Positions 25,229 through 35,018 are shown, counted from the first letter of the stretch. The stretch is 35,426 nucleotides of DNA from Gilliamella sp. Pra-s52 (GCF_009795805.1 NZ_WTEY01000017.1:1-35426); one strand, 5' to 3'. A program made the numbers and translations. The notes: generated by a model not told the origin, from the letters alone.

Positions 25229-26003
25229 TCAATCCAATCAATTGAACTGGCAACCACTAAATTTTCGGGATTTAGCTACATGTTCGCTATCGAATGCAAA
25301 CGAAAACAAAGCGATAGAGCAAACCGAAGTTAGTGTGTTACAGCCTGATCTTGAGATTGAACCAGAGCCAGAATCAGAACTTAATACCGAAAATTCAGAA
25401 TCCGCAGTTATCCAACAAACATTGGAGCAATTAAAGCAGGAAGTGGAAACACAAGCCTACCAAGAGGGCTTTAATTTAGGTCAAGAGGCGGGATTTGAAG
25501 AAGGAAAAAAAGCAGGTTATGAACAAGGCTTTCTTCTTGGTCAACAAGAAGGGCGAGAGCAGATTGAACAACAATTGAATGATGAAAAACACAAAACTAT
25601 TTGCGCTATAACGGATATATCTAATAATTTTGCACAATCAATTAATGATATTGATGAATTAATCGTACCTAAGTTGTTTGATTTAGCGTTAATTGCTGCC
25701 GAAAAAACAGTCGGCAGTCTTACTAAAATCAAACAAAAACAACTAATGCATACAATAAAAATATTGGTCGATCAGTGTTCAATTTTGTCAGAACCTATGT
25801 CATTACACCTTAATCCCACTGATTGGCAATGGTTAGAACCCATGCTTAATGAAGAAAACTTACAATATCAGTGGCAACTCATTGCAGACCCTAACATTGA
25901 AATAGGGGGCTGTAAAATTTTTACTGACACCAACGAAATTGATGCCAGTGTCAACAATCATTGGCAAATCATGTCTGACTGTTTGCAACAGGATGATCAT
26001 TAA
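25212..26003 (+). CDS. fliH: FliH, export ATPase regulator
   Basis: About 263 residues. FliH dimers bind FliI and tether it to the C-ring. The hallmark is a glycine zipper of eight Gly exactly four residues apart (G86 to G114; segments [17 protein letters not shown] and [12 protein letters not shown]), followed by a coiled region and a C-terminal V-ATPase E-subunit-like domain. The start is unclear: GTG 25206, GTG 25209, ATG 25212 and ATG 25215 are all in frame inside the 3' end of fliG, so translation is coupled whichever is used. An acidic Glu/Pro-rich stretch precedes the zipper. Confidence 0.94.
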   Translation: MMNTYNQSNQLNWQPLNFRDLATCSLSNANENKAIEQTEVSVLQPDLEIEPEPESELNTENSESAVIQQTLEQLKQEVETQAYQEGFNLGQEAGFEEGKKAGYEQGFLLGQQEGREQIEQQLNDEKHKTICAITDISNNFAQSINDIDELIVPKLFDLALIAAEKTVGSLTKIKQKQLMHTIKILVDQCSILSEPMSLHLNPTDWQWLEPMLNEENLQYQWQLIADPNIEIGGCKIFTDTNEIDASVNNHWQIMSDCLQQDDH

Positions 26004-27378
26004 CGTGAAATATTCATCTTTATGGTCAGATAAAATTACCCAAGCGACACAGCGACTGGAATCTTTATCTTTAATTCGTCAATATGGGCGCTTGGTCAAA
26101 GCATCGGGACTAGTCCTTGAAGCGGTTGGATTAAAATTACCTTTAGGATCTAACTGCCTAGTTGAGCGACAAACAGAGGGGCAAATTGAGCCTGTTGAGT
26201 GCGAAGTCGTTGGCTTTAAAGATCAAACGCTTTATTTAATGCCCTTTGAATCAACAGACGGTATTTTATTGGGTGCACGAGTTTATACTAAACAATATGA
26301 TCTAACACACTTTAGCCATAAAGTATTGCCAGTAGGCATGGGGTTATTAGGTAGAGTTGTTGATGCCATGGGTAAGCCGTTAGATGGCAAACCTTTACCA
26401 GAACATATTGAGTATGCGGGGTTAGCAAGTAAATCACTTAATCCATTACAACGAACGCCAATCCACCAAGTATTAGATGTTGGTGTAAGAGCAATAAATG
26501 CGTTACTGACCGTAGGACAAGGGCAACGAATGGGCTTATTTGCAGGATCTGGCGTGGGTAAAAGTGTTTTGCTTGGTATGATGGCGCGTTATACTCAAGC
26601 GGACATCATTGTGGTTGGTTTGATCGGTGAACGTGGTCGAGAAGTTAAAGACTTTATCGAAAACATATTGGGTGAAGAAGGTTTAGCTCGAGCGGTTGTG
26701 GTTGCTGCACCGGCTGATGTATCCCCCTTATTGCGCTTACAAGGTGCGGCCTATGCCACTAAAATTGCTGAAAGCTTTCGTGATCAAGGGTTTAACGTTT
26801 TATTGATTATGGACTCATTAACTCGTTATGCCATGGCACAACGAGAAATTGCCTTAGCAATTGGCGAACCCCCTGCGACGAAAGGATATCCGCCTTCGGT
26901 ATTTGCAAAATTACCAGCATTAGTTGAAAGAGCAGGTAATGACGAAAGCGGTAAAGGTGCAATTACTGCCTTTTATACGGTATTAACTGAAGGTGACGAC
27001 CAACAAGATCCGATTGCTGATTCTGCGCGAGCAATTTTAGATGGGCATATTGTATTATCACGAGCACTTGCCGAATCAGGACACTATCCTGCTATTGATA
27101 TTGAAGCTTCGATTAGTCGAGTTATGACCGACCTAACCCCCCCCGAAGACGAAAAAAAATCACGATTATTTAAAAAACTGTTTTCAAGTTTTCAACGAAA
27201 CCGTGATTTAATCAATGTTGGTGCTTATGTAGCGGGTACTGATCCTTTATTAGACAAAGCAATAACACTATATCCCACAATGCAAAAATTTTTACAACAA
27301 GGTATTTATGAACACTGCAGTTATCAAGATGCCTATCAACAATTAGCGGACATAGTTGCACCGCAACTAACTCGTTAG
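25993..27378 (+). CDS. fliI: FliI, flagellar export ATPase
   Basis: 461 residues from ATG 25993, or 457 from GTG 26005, which equals the E. coli length; both overlap or abut the fliH stop. FliI is the F1-beta-like hexameric ATPase that helps feed substrates to the export gate. Walker A is GSGVGKS (about 185-191) and Walker B is in [40 protein letters not shown] and GSIT-like [17 protein letters not shown] are typical. The N-terminal [20 protein letters not shown] matches FliI rather than F1 or virulence T3SS ATPases. Cytosolic, in complex with FliH and FliJ. Confidence 0.97.
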   Translation: MIINVKYSSLWSDKITQATQRLESLSLIRQYGRLVKASGLVLEAVGLKLPLGSNCLVERQTEGQIEPVECEVVGFKDQTLYLMPFESTDGILLGARVYTKQYDLTHFSHKVLPVGMGLLGRVVDAMGKPLDGKPLPEHIEYAGLASKSLNPLQRTPIHQVLDVGVRAINALLTVGQGQRMGLFAGSGVGKSVLLGMMARYTQADIIVVGLIGERGREVKDFIENILGEEGLARAVVVAAPADVSPLLRLQGAAYATKIAESFRDQGFNVLLIMDSLTRYAMAQREIALAIGEPPATKGYPPSVFAKLPALVERAGNDESGKGAITAFYTVLTEGDDQQDPIADSARAILDGHIVLSRALAESGHYPAIDIEASISRVMTDLTPPEDEKKSRLFKKLFSSFQRNRDLINVGAYVAGTDPLLDKAITLYPTMQKFLQQGIYEHCSYQDAYQQLADIVAPQLTR

Positions 27379-27390
27379 GAATCGTGTGCT

Positions 27391-27852
27391 ATGAATAAAC
27401 ATTCATCAAAAATAGCCTTTACTACATTAAAAAAACTGGCACAAAAAGCGGTTGACGATAATTTAATGAAGCTAAAAAGAGCGAATGAGAATCAACAAAA
27501 TGCACAATCACAGCTTAATGCGTTAACGGATTATTATGTTGAATATCAACAAAAATTAAATAATGCCTTATCTGAAGGCATAAAAGGCAGTGAGTTAAGC
27601 AACTTTACATCGTTTATTGCGTCTATTGAGCAAGGCATTGAGCAACAAAAAAAATTGTTGTTATCATTAGATCTCAAACAAAAGCAAATTATAAAAAACC
27701 TTAATCAATCGCAAAAAAACGTAAACACTTATGCCACATTACTCAACAAACAGCATAACCAATATTTACGACAGCAAAATCGGTTACAACAAAAACTGAC
27801 AGATGAATTTGCGCAATTACAATTAGCAAGGAGAATATTAAATGAATATTAA
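27391..27852 (+). CDS. fliJ: FliJ, export apparatus stalk protein
   Basis: 153 residues (E. coli 147). FliJ is an antiparallel coiled coil that inserts into the FliI hexamer and contacts FlhA. The sequence is almost all Lys/Gln/Asn/Leu-rich heptads (AFTTLKKLAQKAVDDNLMKL; ENQQNAQSQLNALTDYYVEY), without hydrophobic segments. Assigned from coiled-coil character, length and place between fliI and fliK; direct sequence conservation is low in this family. AGGA precedes the ATG by about 11 nt. Confidence 0.92.
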   Translation: MNKHSSKIAFTTLKKLAQKAVDDNLMKLKRANENQQNAQSQLNALTDYYVEYQQKLNNALSEGIKGSELSNFTSFIASIEQGIEQQKKLLLSLDLKQKQIIKNLNQSQKNVNTYATLLNKQHNQYLRQQNRLQQKLTDEFAQLQLARRILNEY

Positions 27853-29014
27853 TCTGATTAATGATTTAAATCTTACCGCTTCTCGCCCATCAGAACTTGT
27901 TGAAACCGATAGCATGGTTAACGATAATGATCATTTTCAGCAATTATTGCAATTTAGTGAAAACCCAACAGAGAAAAATAAAAAAATAATTAATGCCAAG
28001 TCAAATGGTGAGAATGAGGAACATCAAGATAACGATGCCGACATGTCGTTTATCGCCATTTATCCTTTTAATAGCGTACCACAACATCAAATGCATTCTA
28101 CTTTGCTTGATACAACTGGACATAGTGATCTCGACATTGATCAAAATTCATTAATAACGGGTAATATAAATACTGATTCATTAGGGGATTTATCGACTGA
28201 TACTGCAACAAATGAGCAGGCAACAAAGTTGCTTTCTTCTATTTATGGTAGTGAAGACTTAATTAATAAAACGAATTCACAAATCGATGTCATGCTATTA
28301 GCGGATAATAAAAAAGAGGTAAAGCCAGCGCTTACTCGTAAGCAAGCGGCAAACATTAGGGGCGAGTTTAATTCTAATATAAATCACACTAAAAATAAGC
28401 AAAATGCGAGTAATATCATTCAAAAAATAGATAATTTACAAACTCAATTTGCAACCAATAATTATAATCCAGATGCGACTGAATATCACAATAAAGAATT
28501 TTTATTAGCACCGAATACAAATGGGCCGAGTTCGTTATTATCGTCAGTAAATGCTACGGTAAAGCCATCGACAATAAACCTAGCAACACAAGTTAGCAAT
28601 GAACAATGGCAAACCTCGCTAACTGAACAAATTGTTATGTTTAATCGTCAAAACCTTAAAACTGCTGAGATTAAACTACAGCCTCAAGAATTAGGATCTT
28701 TGCACATTAAACTTGAAATAAATGACGATAAAATGAACCTGAATATGATGGCTGCACATCATGTTGTTAAGGGAATGTTAGAATCGGCATTACCTTTTTT
28801 AAAAACATCACTAGAACATCAAGGCATTACACTAGAACAAGCCAATATTGGTGACTTTTCGATGATGAGCGATTCACAACAATCAGCCATGCATCACCCT
28901 AAAAAAAATAGCCAACCACAAAGAGAAATATTACTTGATACGGCAGATGATAATATTGATCCAATTCACTTTGAAAACCGATCACTAAGTACAAGAATCA
29001 GTATTCTTGCTTAA
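27842..29014 (+). CDS. fliK: FliK, hook-length control protein
   Basis: 390 residues (E. coli 375). FliK is exported as a ruler and switches export specificity from hook to filament. The N-terminal ~250 residues are low-complexity, Asn/Asp/Ser-rich and poorly conserved, as expected. The C-terminal Flg_hook domain is clear, with LKTAEIKLQPQELGSLHIKL and LESALPFLKTSLEHQGITL. The start lies inside fliJ (11-nt overlap) behind a GGAG. A hairpin at 29048-29072 follows, so the fliF operon may end here. Confidence 0.94.
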   Translation: MNINLINDLNLTASRPSELVETDSMVNDNDHFQQLLQFSENPTEKNKKIINAKSNGENEEHQDNDADMSFIAIYPFNSVPQHQMHSTLLDTTGHSDLDIDQNSLITGNINTDSLGDLSTDTATNEQATKLLSSIYGSEDLINKTNSQIDVMLLADNKKEVKPALTRKQAANIRGEFNSNINHTKNKQNASNIIQKIDNLQTQFATNNYNPDATEYHNKEFLLAPNTNGPSSLLSSVNATVKPSTINLATQVSNEQWQTSLTEQIVMFNRQNLKTAEIKLQPQELGSLHIKLEINDDKMNLNMMAAHHVVKGMLESALPFLKTSLEHQGITLEQANIGDFSMMSDSQQSAMHHPKKNSQPQREILLDTADDNIDPIHFENRSLSTRISILA

Positions 29015-29047
29015 AGCTTATACAAGCTCAATGGAGTAAAGCGCTTA

Positions 29048-29072
29048 AATAGGTAATGTTTTATTGCCTATT
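29048..29072 (+). terminator. Hairpin after fliK
   Basis: AATAGGTAAT (29048-29057) pairs with ATTGCCTATT (29063-29072) over 10 bp with one G-U pair, loop GTTTT. There is no strong U-run after it. Lying in the 156-nt fliK-fliL gap, it may separate the fliF-K and fliL-R transcripts. Confidence 0.45.
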
Positions 29073-29170
29073 CTTCAAATCAATTTTAAAAATATGATTT
29101 ATTATTCTTGTTGCTATAGACACTAAATGAATTGTAGATCCTTTAAAATATTATAGAGACAAGAATAAAC

Positions 29171-29638
29171 ATGCCAACAACCAAAAAGAAATTAAGTATT
29201 TTAAATTTATTTCTTATTCTTATTACACTGTTAGCAATAGGCGCTGCAGCTTATTTGTGGTTTCAAAAAGGTTCACACAGCACAATTAAAGAACCAGAAG
29301 AACCCGAAGTTACATCGCCAATATTTTTAACATTAAAGCCATTCACTCTTTCATTGCCTGCTTCGGAAGAACGTATCGACATTAACAAAACGCTATATGT
29401 CGGTATTGTTTTACGTGTGGCGAATGAAGACCAAAAAACAGTGTTATTAGATTATTTACCCGAAGTAAGAAGCGATGTACTACTTTTAACCTCAAAACAA
29501 TATGTTAATAATCTAAAACGAGAAAAAGGAAAAATCGATTTACAAGAGCAGATAAAAACTGCCTTATCCCGACAATATGATGCAAAACATTTTGTTAAGA
29601 TTGATGAAGTGCTATTTACTGATTTTATTATACGGTGA
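29171..29638 (+). CDS. fliL: FliL, stator-associated membrane protein
   Basis: 155 residues (E. coli 154). FliL rings the stator and stabilises its activity. One N-terminal membrane helix (about 9-31, ILNLFLILITLLAIGAAAYL) is followed by a periplasmic stomatin-like domain (FLTLKPFTLSLP, LYVGIVLRVANE) and the C-terminal KIDEVLFTDFIIR. TAGAGACAAG lies upstream of the ATG. First gene of fliLMNOPQR; the ~150-nt gap before it probably holds its promoter, though I cannot define one. Confidence 0.95.
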   Translation: MPTTKKKLSILNLFLILITLLAIGAAAYLWFQKGSHSTIKEPEEPEVTSPIFLTLKPFTLSLPASEERIDINKTLYVGIVLRVANEDQKTVLLDYLPEVRSDVLLLTSKQYVNNLKREKGKIDLQEQIKTALSRQYDAKHFVKIDEVLFTDFIIR

Positions 29639-29643
29639 TTAAC

Positions 29644-30720
29644 ATGTCTGATAAGCATGAATCAACAACAAGCCTTGATGAAAATAACAACGAGGAGCAA
29701 ACCTTAGATTGTTCATTAATAACAGAAGAAAATTCTGCAAACAATTCAAAGGTTGACGCTGCATTCAATTTTCCTACATTGGGTAAAACGCCCAATGTAA
29801 AACCCTATGATCTATCCGTTAAACATCGCTTTATTCCTGAGCGTTTAACTGCATTAGAAATCATTAATGAACGTTTTGCTCGACAATTTCGAATTGGTTT
29901 ATTTAACCGATTACGTCGCAATACCGATGTGATAGCATCTCCTGTTGAACCACTTACATTTGAAGAATTTTCTGAAATTTCGTCGGCAACGCATTTAAAT
30001 CTTGTACACCTTAACCCATTAAGAGGTGCAAGCTTATTTTCATTTTCGCCTGAATTGGTTTTTATTATTGTTGATTCCTTATTTGGTGGCGATGGACACT
30101 CGACTCAAATTGAAACAGAAGGACGAGAGTTTACCCACACAGAACAGCAAATTATTAAAAAAGTCTTAGAGTTAGCATTAGTTATCTATCAAAACTCATG
30201 GGCGGATGTTTACTCGATTGAAACCGAATATATTCGCTCTGAAATACAAAGTAAATTTACCAATATCACCAATTCGCCTGATGATATTGTTTTAACAAGC
30301 AACTTTAAAGTCGAAGTCGGTAATAGTAAAGCAACTTTTTGTGTTTGCATTCCTTATTCAATGGTTGAACCTATCAAAGAGCTGCTCATCAAACCACCGA
30401 TTGAGCAACAAACTTACCAAGATGATAATGTTTGGATGAGCTCGCTAACTAGCGGAATCAAACAATCTGCGGTCGAACTGGTCGCTAATTTTGCTACTGT
30501 CAATACTTCTGTAGCCAAATTATTAGCCTTAAAGACTGATGATGTTTTAATGATCGAAAAACCCACAAGCCTTGATGTCACCGTAGGGGGCGTACCTATT
30601 TTAACGGGGCATTATGGCAAAATGAATAAACAATATGCAATTCAAGTTGAGCAGGTCATTAACCCTGTATTAGAGCAATTGAATGAAGGAGTTTTTAATG
30701 ACGGATATCAAACAAAATAG
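29644..30720 (+). CDS. fliM: FliM, C-ring switch protein without visible CheY-binding peptide
   Basis: 358 residues from ATG 29644 (GGTGA six bases upstream; a GTG at 29635 is a poorer choice). FliM links FliG and FliN in the C-ring and normally receives CheY-P. The middle CheC-like domain is clear, with LFGGDGHST (the GGxG FliG-contact motif), EGREFTHTEQQIIKKVLELA and HRFIPERLTALEIINERFAR. The C-terminal SpoA part ends VGGVPILTGHYGKMNKQYAI. The N-terminal ~50 residues (MSDKHESTTSLDENN, then acidic sequence) show nothing like the usual LSQxEIDALL peptide that binds CheY-P, so switching control may be altered. E. coli FliM is 334 residues; the extra length is all N-terminal. Confidence 0.95.
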   Translation: MSDKHESTTSLDENNNEEQTLDCSLITEENSANNSKVDAAFNFPTLGKTPNVKPYDLSVKHRFIPERLTALEIINERFARQFRIGLFNRLRRNTDVIASPVEPLTFEEFSEISSATHLNLVHLNPLRGASLFSFSPELVFIIVDSLFGGDGHSTQIETEGREFTHTEQQIIKKVLELALVIYQNSWADVYSIETEYIRSEIQSKFTNITNSPDDIVLTSNFKVEVGNSKATFCVCIPYSMVEPIKELLIKPPIEQQTYQDDNVWMSSLTSGIKQSAVELVANFATVNTSVAKLLALKTDDVLMIEKPTSLDVTVGGVPILTGHYGKMNKQYAIQVEQVINPVLEQLNEGVFNDGYQTK

Positions 30721-31078
30721 TGATGACAAACAACCATCTAATATAAATAGTGACCAAATTATCACTCAAGAGACCATTTTTGAAACACTATCGCCACAGC
30801 AAACAGAAGATAAAAAAAATGATATCAATTTGATCCTTGATATTCCTGTAAATTTAAGCGTTGAATTAGGCAGAACTAAAATGGCTATTAAAGATCTCTT
30901 AAATCTAACCCAAGGATCGGTCATAGCTTTAGATGGTCAGATAGGCGAGCCATTAGATATATTAATTAATGGCTACTTAATTGCTCAAGGTGAAATTGTT
31001 GTTGTGGGCGATAACTACGGTGTACGCATTACCGACATTATTACCCCAGCAGAACGAGTAAGAAGATTGAGTCGCTAA
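30698..31078 (+). CDS. fliN: FliN, C-ring switch protein
   Basis: 126 residues (E. coli 137) from ATG 30698, which has GAAGGAG six bases upstream, inside the 3' end of fliM. FliN completes the C-ring base and docks FliH. The C-terminal SpoA domain is typical: ILDIPVNLSVELGRTKMAIK, LLNLTQGSVIALDGQIGEPL, DILINGYLIAQGEIVVV and GVRITDIITPAERVRRL. The first ~45 residues are polar and variable. Overlaps fliM by 23 nt and fliO by 1 nt (TAATG). Confidence 0.96.
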   Translation: MTDIKQNSDDKQPSNINSDQIITQETIFETLSPQQTEDKKNDINLILDIPVNLSVELGRTKMAIKDLLNLTQGSVIALDGQIGEPLDILINGYLIAQGEIVVVGDNYGVRITDIITPAERVRRLSR

Positions 31079-31509
31079 TGACAAGCAAACAATCCTCTTT
31101 AGAACAACCAACTATTGGTACAACAAGCACTTTATTGGCACCTTCTTCTGAATTAAATATCTATACCGAAGTGGGATCATCAATGGGAATAATGCTAATT
31201 GTGGTCATTGGTTTTATTTTATTATGTGGATGGCTAGCTAAACGAATGGGCTGGAAAAAAAAATCCCACCAATGGTTAGATATCAAAGCGACATACAACA
31301 TTACCCCAAAAGAACGCATTATTATGGTTCATGTTGATAATCAATTATTAATTGTTGGGGTTACGCCACAACAAATGACACTACTTCACACCATCGATGA
31401 ACAACGCACTCAAACGCTACTTAAACAAAATGTAACAGGTAAAAACTCGGCTCAAAATAATGCATTTCAACAAATATTACAAGCTGCGTTGAAAACCAAA
31501 AAGGAGTAA
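31078..31509 (+). CDS. fliO: FliO, export-gate assembly protein
   Basis: 143 residues (E. coli 121). FliO helps assemble the FliP ring of the export gate. One membrane helix at about 36-54 (GIMLIVVIGFILLCGWLAKR) is followed by a small cytoplasmic domain with YNITPKERIIMVHVDNQLLI and VGVTPQQMTLLHTID, which match FliO. The N-terminal 30 residues are polar and periplasmic. The start overlaps the fliN stop by one base. Confidence 0.93.
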   Translation: MTSKQSSLEQPTIGTTSTLLAPSSELNIYTEVGSSMGIMLIVVIGFILLCGWLAKRMGWKKKSHQWLDIKATYNITPKERIIMVHVDNQLLIVGVTPQQMTLLHTIDEQRTQTLLKQNVTGKNSAQNNAFQQILQAALKTKKE

Positions 31510-31515
31510 CAACAA

Positions 31516-32253
31516 GTGCGATCAAATTTAACTATTTTACTAAGCTTATTGTTATTTAGTCTGCCAAGCTATGCTGAAACATCCACATTATCAGCTATCG
31601 CACAACCACTCAGTAGTGAACAAGGTTGGGCATTACCCGTTGAAACATTAGTATTTTTAAGTTTACTTACTTTTATTCCTGCCATATTACTTTTGATGAC
31701 CAGCTTTACACGCATCATTATTGTACTAGGATTATTACGTAATGCACTTGGCACACAGTCAGCACCACCTAATCAAGTTATTTTAGGTATTGCGCTTTTT
31801 ATGACCTTTTTTATTATGTCACCAGTGGTTGATAAAATTTATGAAGAAGCTTATGTACCTTACTCGCAAAATCAAATTACTATGCAAGAAGGCTTAAACA
31901 AAGCAAGCAAGCCATTACAACAATTTATGTTAACCCAAACGCGAGAAAACGACCTAGCGCTATTTGTCAACATGTCTCATACCAATAACATTCAAACCCG
32001 TGACGACATTCCATTAAGAGTGCTTGTTCCAGCTTTTGTTGTCAGTGAATTAAAAACAGCATTTCAAATTGGTTTTACTATTTTTATTCCTTTCTTAGTG
32101 ATTGACCTTGTGGTTGCTAGCACACTTATGGCATTAGGTATGATGATGGTGCCACCAGCGACCGTGTCTTTACCGTTTAAATTAATGTTATTTGTCTTGG
32201 CTGATGGATGGCATCTATTGCTAGGTTCATTAGCGCAAAGCTTTTTTAGTTGA
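31516..32253 (+). CDS. fliP: FliP, export-gate core (GTG start)
   Basis: 245 residues, the E. coli length. FliP5 forms the core of the FliPQR export gate. A cleavable signal peptide is present ([16 protein letters not shown], likely cut after A20). Membrane helices follow with [60 protein letters not shown], and a C-terminal [20 protein letters not shown]. Initiation is at GTG (31516-31518) with GGAG about 10 nt upstream; no nearby ATG would keep the signal peptide. Four nt upstream of the fliQ frame's first start possibility and tightly packed with it. Confidence 0.96.
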   Translation: MRSNLTILLSLLLFSLPSYAETSTLSAIAQPLSSEQGWALPVETLVFLSLLTFIPAILLLMTSFTRIIIVLGLLRNALGTQSAPPNQVILGIALFMTFFIMSPVVDKIYEEAYVPYSQNQITMQEGLNKASKPLQQFMLTQTRENDLALFVNMSHTNNIQTRDDIPLRVLVPAFVVSELKTAFQIGFTIFIPFLVIDLVVASTLMALGMMMVPPATVSLPFKLMLFVLADGWHLLLGSLAQSFFS

Positions 32254-32261
32254 GTCACACC

Positions 32262-32531
32262 ATGTCACCAGAATATATAAGCACCTTAGCAATACAAGCA
32301 GTAAAAGTTGCCGCATCACTTGCAGGGCCAATATTACTCGCTGCTTTAATTACGGGGCTTATTATTAGCTTATTACAAGCGGCAACACAAATTAACGAAA
32401 TGACATTATCGTTTATACCTAAAATTATTGCCGTCGTTGTCGTCTTAACCTTATGGGGGCCAACCATGTTATCGACCATGATTGACTACCTACAAACTGT
32501 CATTACTGACATACCTAATTTAACACGTTAA
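32262..32531 (+). CDS. fliQ: FliQ, export-gate subunit
   Basis: 89 residues from ATG 32262, the same as E. coli FliQ; an upstream TTG would add four residues and is not needed. It contains two membrane helices (about 15-38 and 52-72) with the characteristic VAASLAGPILLAALITGLII, SLLQAATQINEMTLSFIPKI and TLWGPTMLSTM. Forms part of the FliPQR gate. Eight nt after fliP and five before fliR. Confidence 0.96.
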   Translation: MSPEYISTLAIQAVKVAASLAGPILLAALITGLIISLLQAATQINEMTLSFIPKIIAVVVVLTLWGPTMLSTMIDYLQTVITDIPNLTR

Positions 32532-32536
32532 CTATA

Positions 32537-33331
32537 ATGGATTTTGATAGTAATAGTTTATTTAATATTGATTTCTTTTCTTTTGTGCAAAATAGTTTTT
32601 TCCCTTTTGTGCGTATATTAGCGTTAATTGCGACTGCGCCTATTTTGGGTGAAAAAGAGATCCCAAACCGTGTCAAAATAAGCCTAGCCTTACTTATTAC
32701 CATTTTATTACCGCTACCAAATCTTGATGACAGCATCAAAATATACTCTTTAATGGGGGTTATAATCACAGCTCAACAAGTCATGATTGGCGTACTAATT
32801 GGCTTTACTATGCAATTGGCGTTTATGGTTATGCGGTTTGCTGGTGAATTAATTGGCATGCAAATGGGGCTAGGAATGGCAACTTTTTTTGACCCAATCG
32901 GCGGACCATCGACATCGGTATTATCACGCCTAATAAACCTTATTGCATTATTAACATTTTTAAATCTTGATGGACATTTATGGCTACTCTATGGCATATC
33001 AAACAGTTTTGACATTATTCCCATTGGATTAATGTCATTGCAAGCAAATGGATATTTGGTACTGATCGAAATCAGCAAACTACTATTTATTAACGGTATT
33101 ATGCTAGCACTTCCCTTAATGACCTTACTGCTAATTGTCAATATATCACTAGGGCTACTTAACCGAATGACACCACAGTTATCAATCTTTGTTGTCGGCT
33201 ATCCTGCAACGCTATTATTAGGATTATGTATGCTCACTTACCTAATGACAACATTACCAGCATTTGTAGAATTTGTTTTTGAACAAATGTTTGAAAAAAT
33301 TTCGAACGTATTATGGTATTTAAGATGGTGA
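32537..33331 (+). CDS. fliR: FliR, export-gate subunit
   Basis: 264 residues (E. coli 261). FliR completes the FliPQR export gate. About six hydrophobic segments are visible. Family stretches include VRILALIATAPILGEKEIPN, MRFAGELIGMQMGLGMATFF, DPIGGPSTSVLSRLINLIAL and LLNRMTPQLSIFVVGYPATL. It ends the fliL-R operon; flhB does not follow, so flhBA must be elsewhere. Two hairpins lie in the gap after it. Confidence 0.96.
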   Translation: MDFDSNSLFNIDFFSFVQNSFFPFVRILALIATAPILGEKEIPNRVKISLALLITILLPLPNLDDSIKIYSLMGVIITAQQVMIGVLIGFTMQLAFMVMRFAGELIGMQMGLGMATFFDPIGGPSTSVLSRLINLIALLTFLNLDGHLWLLYGISNSFDIIPIGLMSLQANGYLVLIEISKLLFINGIMLALPLMTLLLIVNISLGLLNRMTPQLSIFVVGYPATLLLGLCMLTYLMTTLPAFVEFVFEQMFEKISNVLWYLRW

Positions 33332-33437
33332 TGCTTATAACGTATTGAATTAAAAAACAAAACAAAAAACTTAAATAAAATCAATACCTTTCCTGACCGA
33401 TTTTTTAGCAATAAATCGCATTAAGCCATTATGTTAA

Positions 33438-33481
33438 AAATACTATGTCAATGCTGATAGACCAACATTGACACAGTATTT
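33438..33481. terminator. Long hairpin between fliR and phnA
   Basis: AAATACT-A-TGTCAATG (33438-33453) pairs with CATTGACA-C-AGTATTT (33466-33481): 15 pairs with one A/C mismatch and a 12-nt loop. It sits between the convergent fliR and PhnA-like genes and can serve both directions. AT-rich flanks give a modest U-run. A smaller hairpin, CGATTT/AAATCG, lies at 33398-33418. Confidence 0.6.
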
Positions 33482-33493
33482 AGCTTGTTTCTA

Positions 33494-33829
33494 TTAAGCC
33501 TTTTTAACAAAGCAGGCTTTTAACATAATCTTCATACCATCAACTTTACAATCAATTTCGTGATCGCCTTCGACTAAACGAATACCTTTCGCTTTCGCAC
33601 CTTTTTTAAGCACTGATGATGACCCTTTTAATTTAAGATCTTTAATCAAAATAATATCATCACCATCGGCAAGTAAATTACCATTACTATCTTTGACTTG
33701 TAATCCATCGTCAGAAGCCGCAACTTCGTTTGGATCCCATTCATGCGCACATTCAGGGCAAACATAAAAAGTACCGTCGTGATAAGTATGCTCCGATTGG
33801 CAAGCAGGGCAATTAGGTATAGATTCCAT
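33494..33829 (-). CDS. yjdM: PhnA/YjdM-type zinc-ribbon protein
   Basis: 111 residues, the E. coli YjdM (PhnA) length. An N-terminal zinc ribbon uses C7/C10 (CPACQSEH) and C24/C27 (CPECAHEW). The C-terminal part has the family signature [40 protein letters not shown] and [19 protein letters not shown]. Despite the old name, YjdM is not needed for phosphonate breakdown, and its role is unknown. It is not linked to flagellar function; it is a single gene between hairpins. Confidence 0.93.
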   Translation of the reverse strand: MESIPNCPACQSEHTYHDGTFYVCPECAHEWDPNEVAASDDGLQVKDSNGNLLADGDDIILIKDLKLKGSSSVLKKGAKAKGIRLVEGDHEIDCKVDGMKIMLKACFVKKA

Positions 33830-34009
33830 GGGTTATCTTTCTTCCAAATTAAATAAAATGACGCTTACTATAGCAAAAAATGCTATTAAGTCATAGCATT
33901 CAGCGCTAAGTTTCTATTAGGCATTTTTATACATCTGCACTATTTGAATGACTATTATTTAAAATAAGTAAAAACTGCTCAGAAAAATTATTGATTTTAT
34001 TGGATTTTT

Positions 34010-34042
34010 AATTTGGTTGTTTTTTATAAAAACAACCAAATT
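34010..34042. terminator. Near-perfect hairpin downstream of the aldo/keto reductase gene
   Basis: AATTTGGTTGTTTTT (34010-34024) pairs with AAAAACAACCAAATT (34028-34042), 14 nt beyond the reductase stop. The stem is 13-14 bp. There is no long U-run beyond it, but the U-rich half of the stem may serve. Likely the transcript end. Confidence 0.6.
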
Positions 34043-34055
34043 CCCTCTTTACTAA

Positions 34056-35018
34056 TCAAATCGCCCCAACAATACGATGCGGTATATACAGCTCTTCTAA
34101 ATAAGCAATATCATCTTCCGATAACGAAACCTTAATAGCCCCAACTGCATCATCAAGATATTTAGTTTTAGTCGCGCCAATAATTGGTGCTGTCACTCCT
34201 TTAGCAAATTGCCACGCTAGTGCTATTTGTGTCATGGTTACCCCATATTTTTCGGCAAGTTCATTAACCCTTTGTACAATGCTGGTATCGGCTTTTTGCG
34301 TGCTGTCATATTTAGACTTGGCGACTTGGTCGGTTTGGCTGCGTAAGGTGTCGGCTTGCCACTCTAAACGAGCAAGTCTGCCTGCGGCCAAAGGGCTATA
34401 GGGTGTTAAAGAGACATTAAATTGTTGGCAGATAGGAATAAGCTCACGCTCGTCTTCACGATACAGCAAATTGTAGTGATTTTGCATTGAAACAAAAGGT
34501 GTCCAGCTATTTTGTTTGGCAGCAAGTTGCATGTTATGAAATTGGTACCCATACATAGCCGATGCGCCTAACGCACGGACTTTGCCTGCTTTGACAAGGT
34601 TGTGTAGTGCTTGCATTGTTTCTTCAATTGGTGTTGTGTAGTCAAAGCGGTGGATAATGTATAAATCAATATAGTCAGTGCCAAGTCGTTTAAGTGATCC
34701 GTCGATTTCCTTTTCAATTGCGGCTTTTGATAGGTGTCCTTCATTAAAATAGACTTTGGTTGCTAAGATGACTTTGTCGCGGGCAATATTTTTTTTAAGT
34801 GCTCGCCCTAAATACTCTTCGCTAGTTCCTGCCGAATAAGTATTTGCGGTATCAATAAAATTAATGCCTAAATCGAGTGCATGTTTAATGATGGCTTCGC
34901 TTTCATCAGCATTAAGAGTCCATGCGTGCATTTTGCTAGCTGGGTCACCAAAACTCATACAGCCTAAACAAAAACGAGATACTTGAATATCAGAATTACC
35001 AAGTTGTAAATATTCCAT
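34056..35018 (-). CDS. Aldo/keto reductase
   Basis: 320 residues, an NADPH-dependent (beta/alpha)8 oxidoreductase of the YajO/Tas-like group. The catalytic tetrad is intact: D56 and Y61 (NFIDTANTYSAGTSEE), K88 (VILATKVYFN) and H123 (YIDLYIIHRFD). The cofactor-phosphate side shows the late motif PIIGATKTKYLDDA. CLGCMSFGDP near the start is typical of this subgroup. It is a single-gene unit on the minus strand. The substrate cannot be read from sequence. Two short inverted repeats in its upstream region (35113-35130 and 35155-35167) might be operators. Confidence 0.94.
   Translation of the reverse strand: MEYLQLGNSDIQVSRFCLGCMSFGDPASKMHAWTLNADESEAIIKHALDLGINFIDTANTYSAGTSEEYLGRALKKNIARDKVILATKVYFNEGHLSKAAIEKEIDGSLKRLGTDYIDLYIIHRFDYTTPIEETMQALHNLVKAGKVRALGASAMYGYQFHNMQLAAKQNSWTPFVSMQNHYNLLYREDERELIPICQQFNVSLTPYSPLAAGRLARLEWQADTLRSQTDQVAKSKYDSTQKADTSIVQRVNELAEKYGVTMTQIALAWQFAKGVTAPIIGATKTKYLDDAVGAIKVSLSEDDIAYLEELYIPHRIVGAI

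Noticed and set aside
24403-25257. Minus-strand open frames inside fliG
   Set aside because: They are antisense shadows of a strongly conserved gene, with Ser/Arg-rich low-complexity translations and no start signals.
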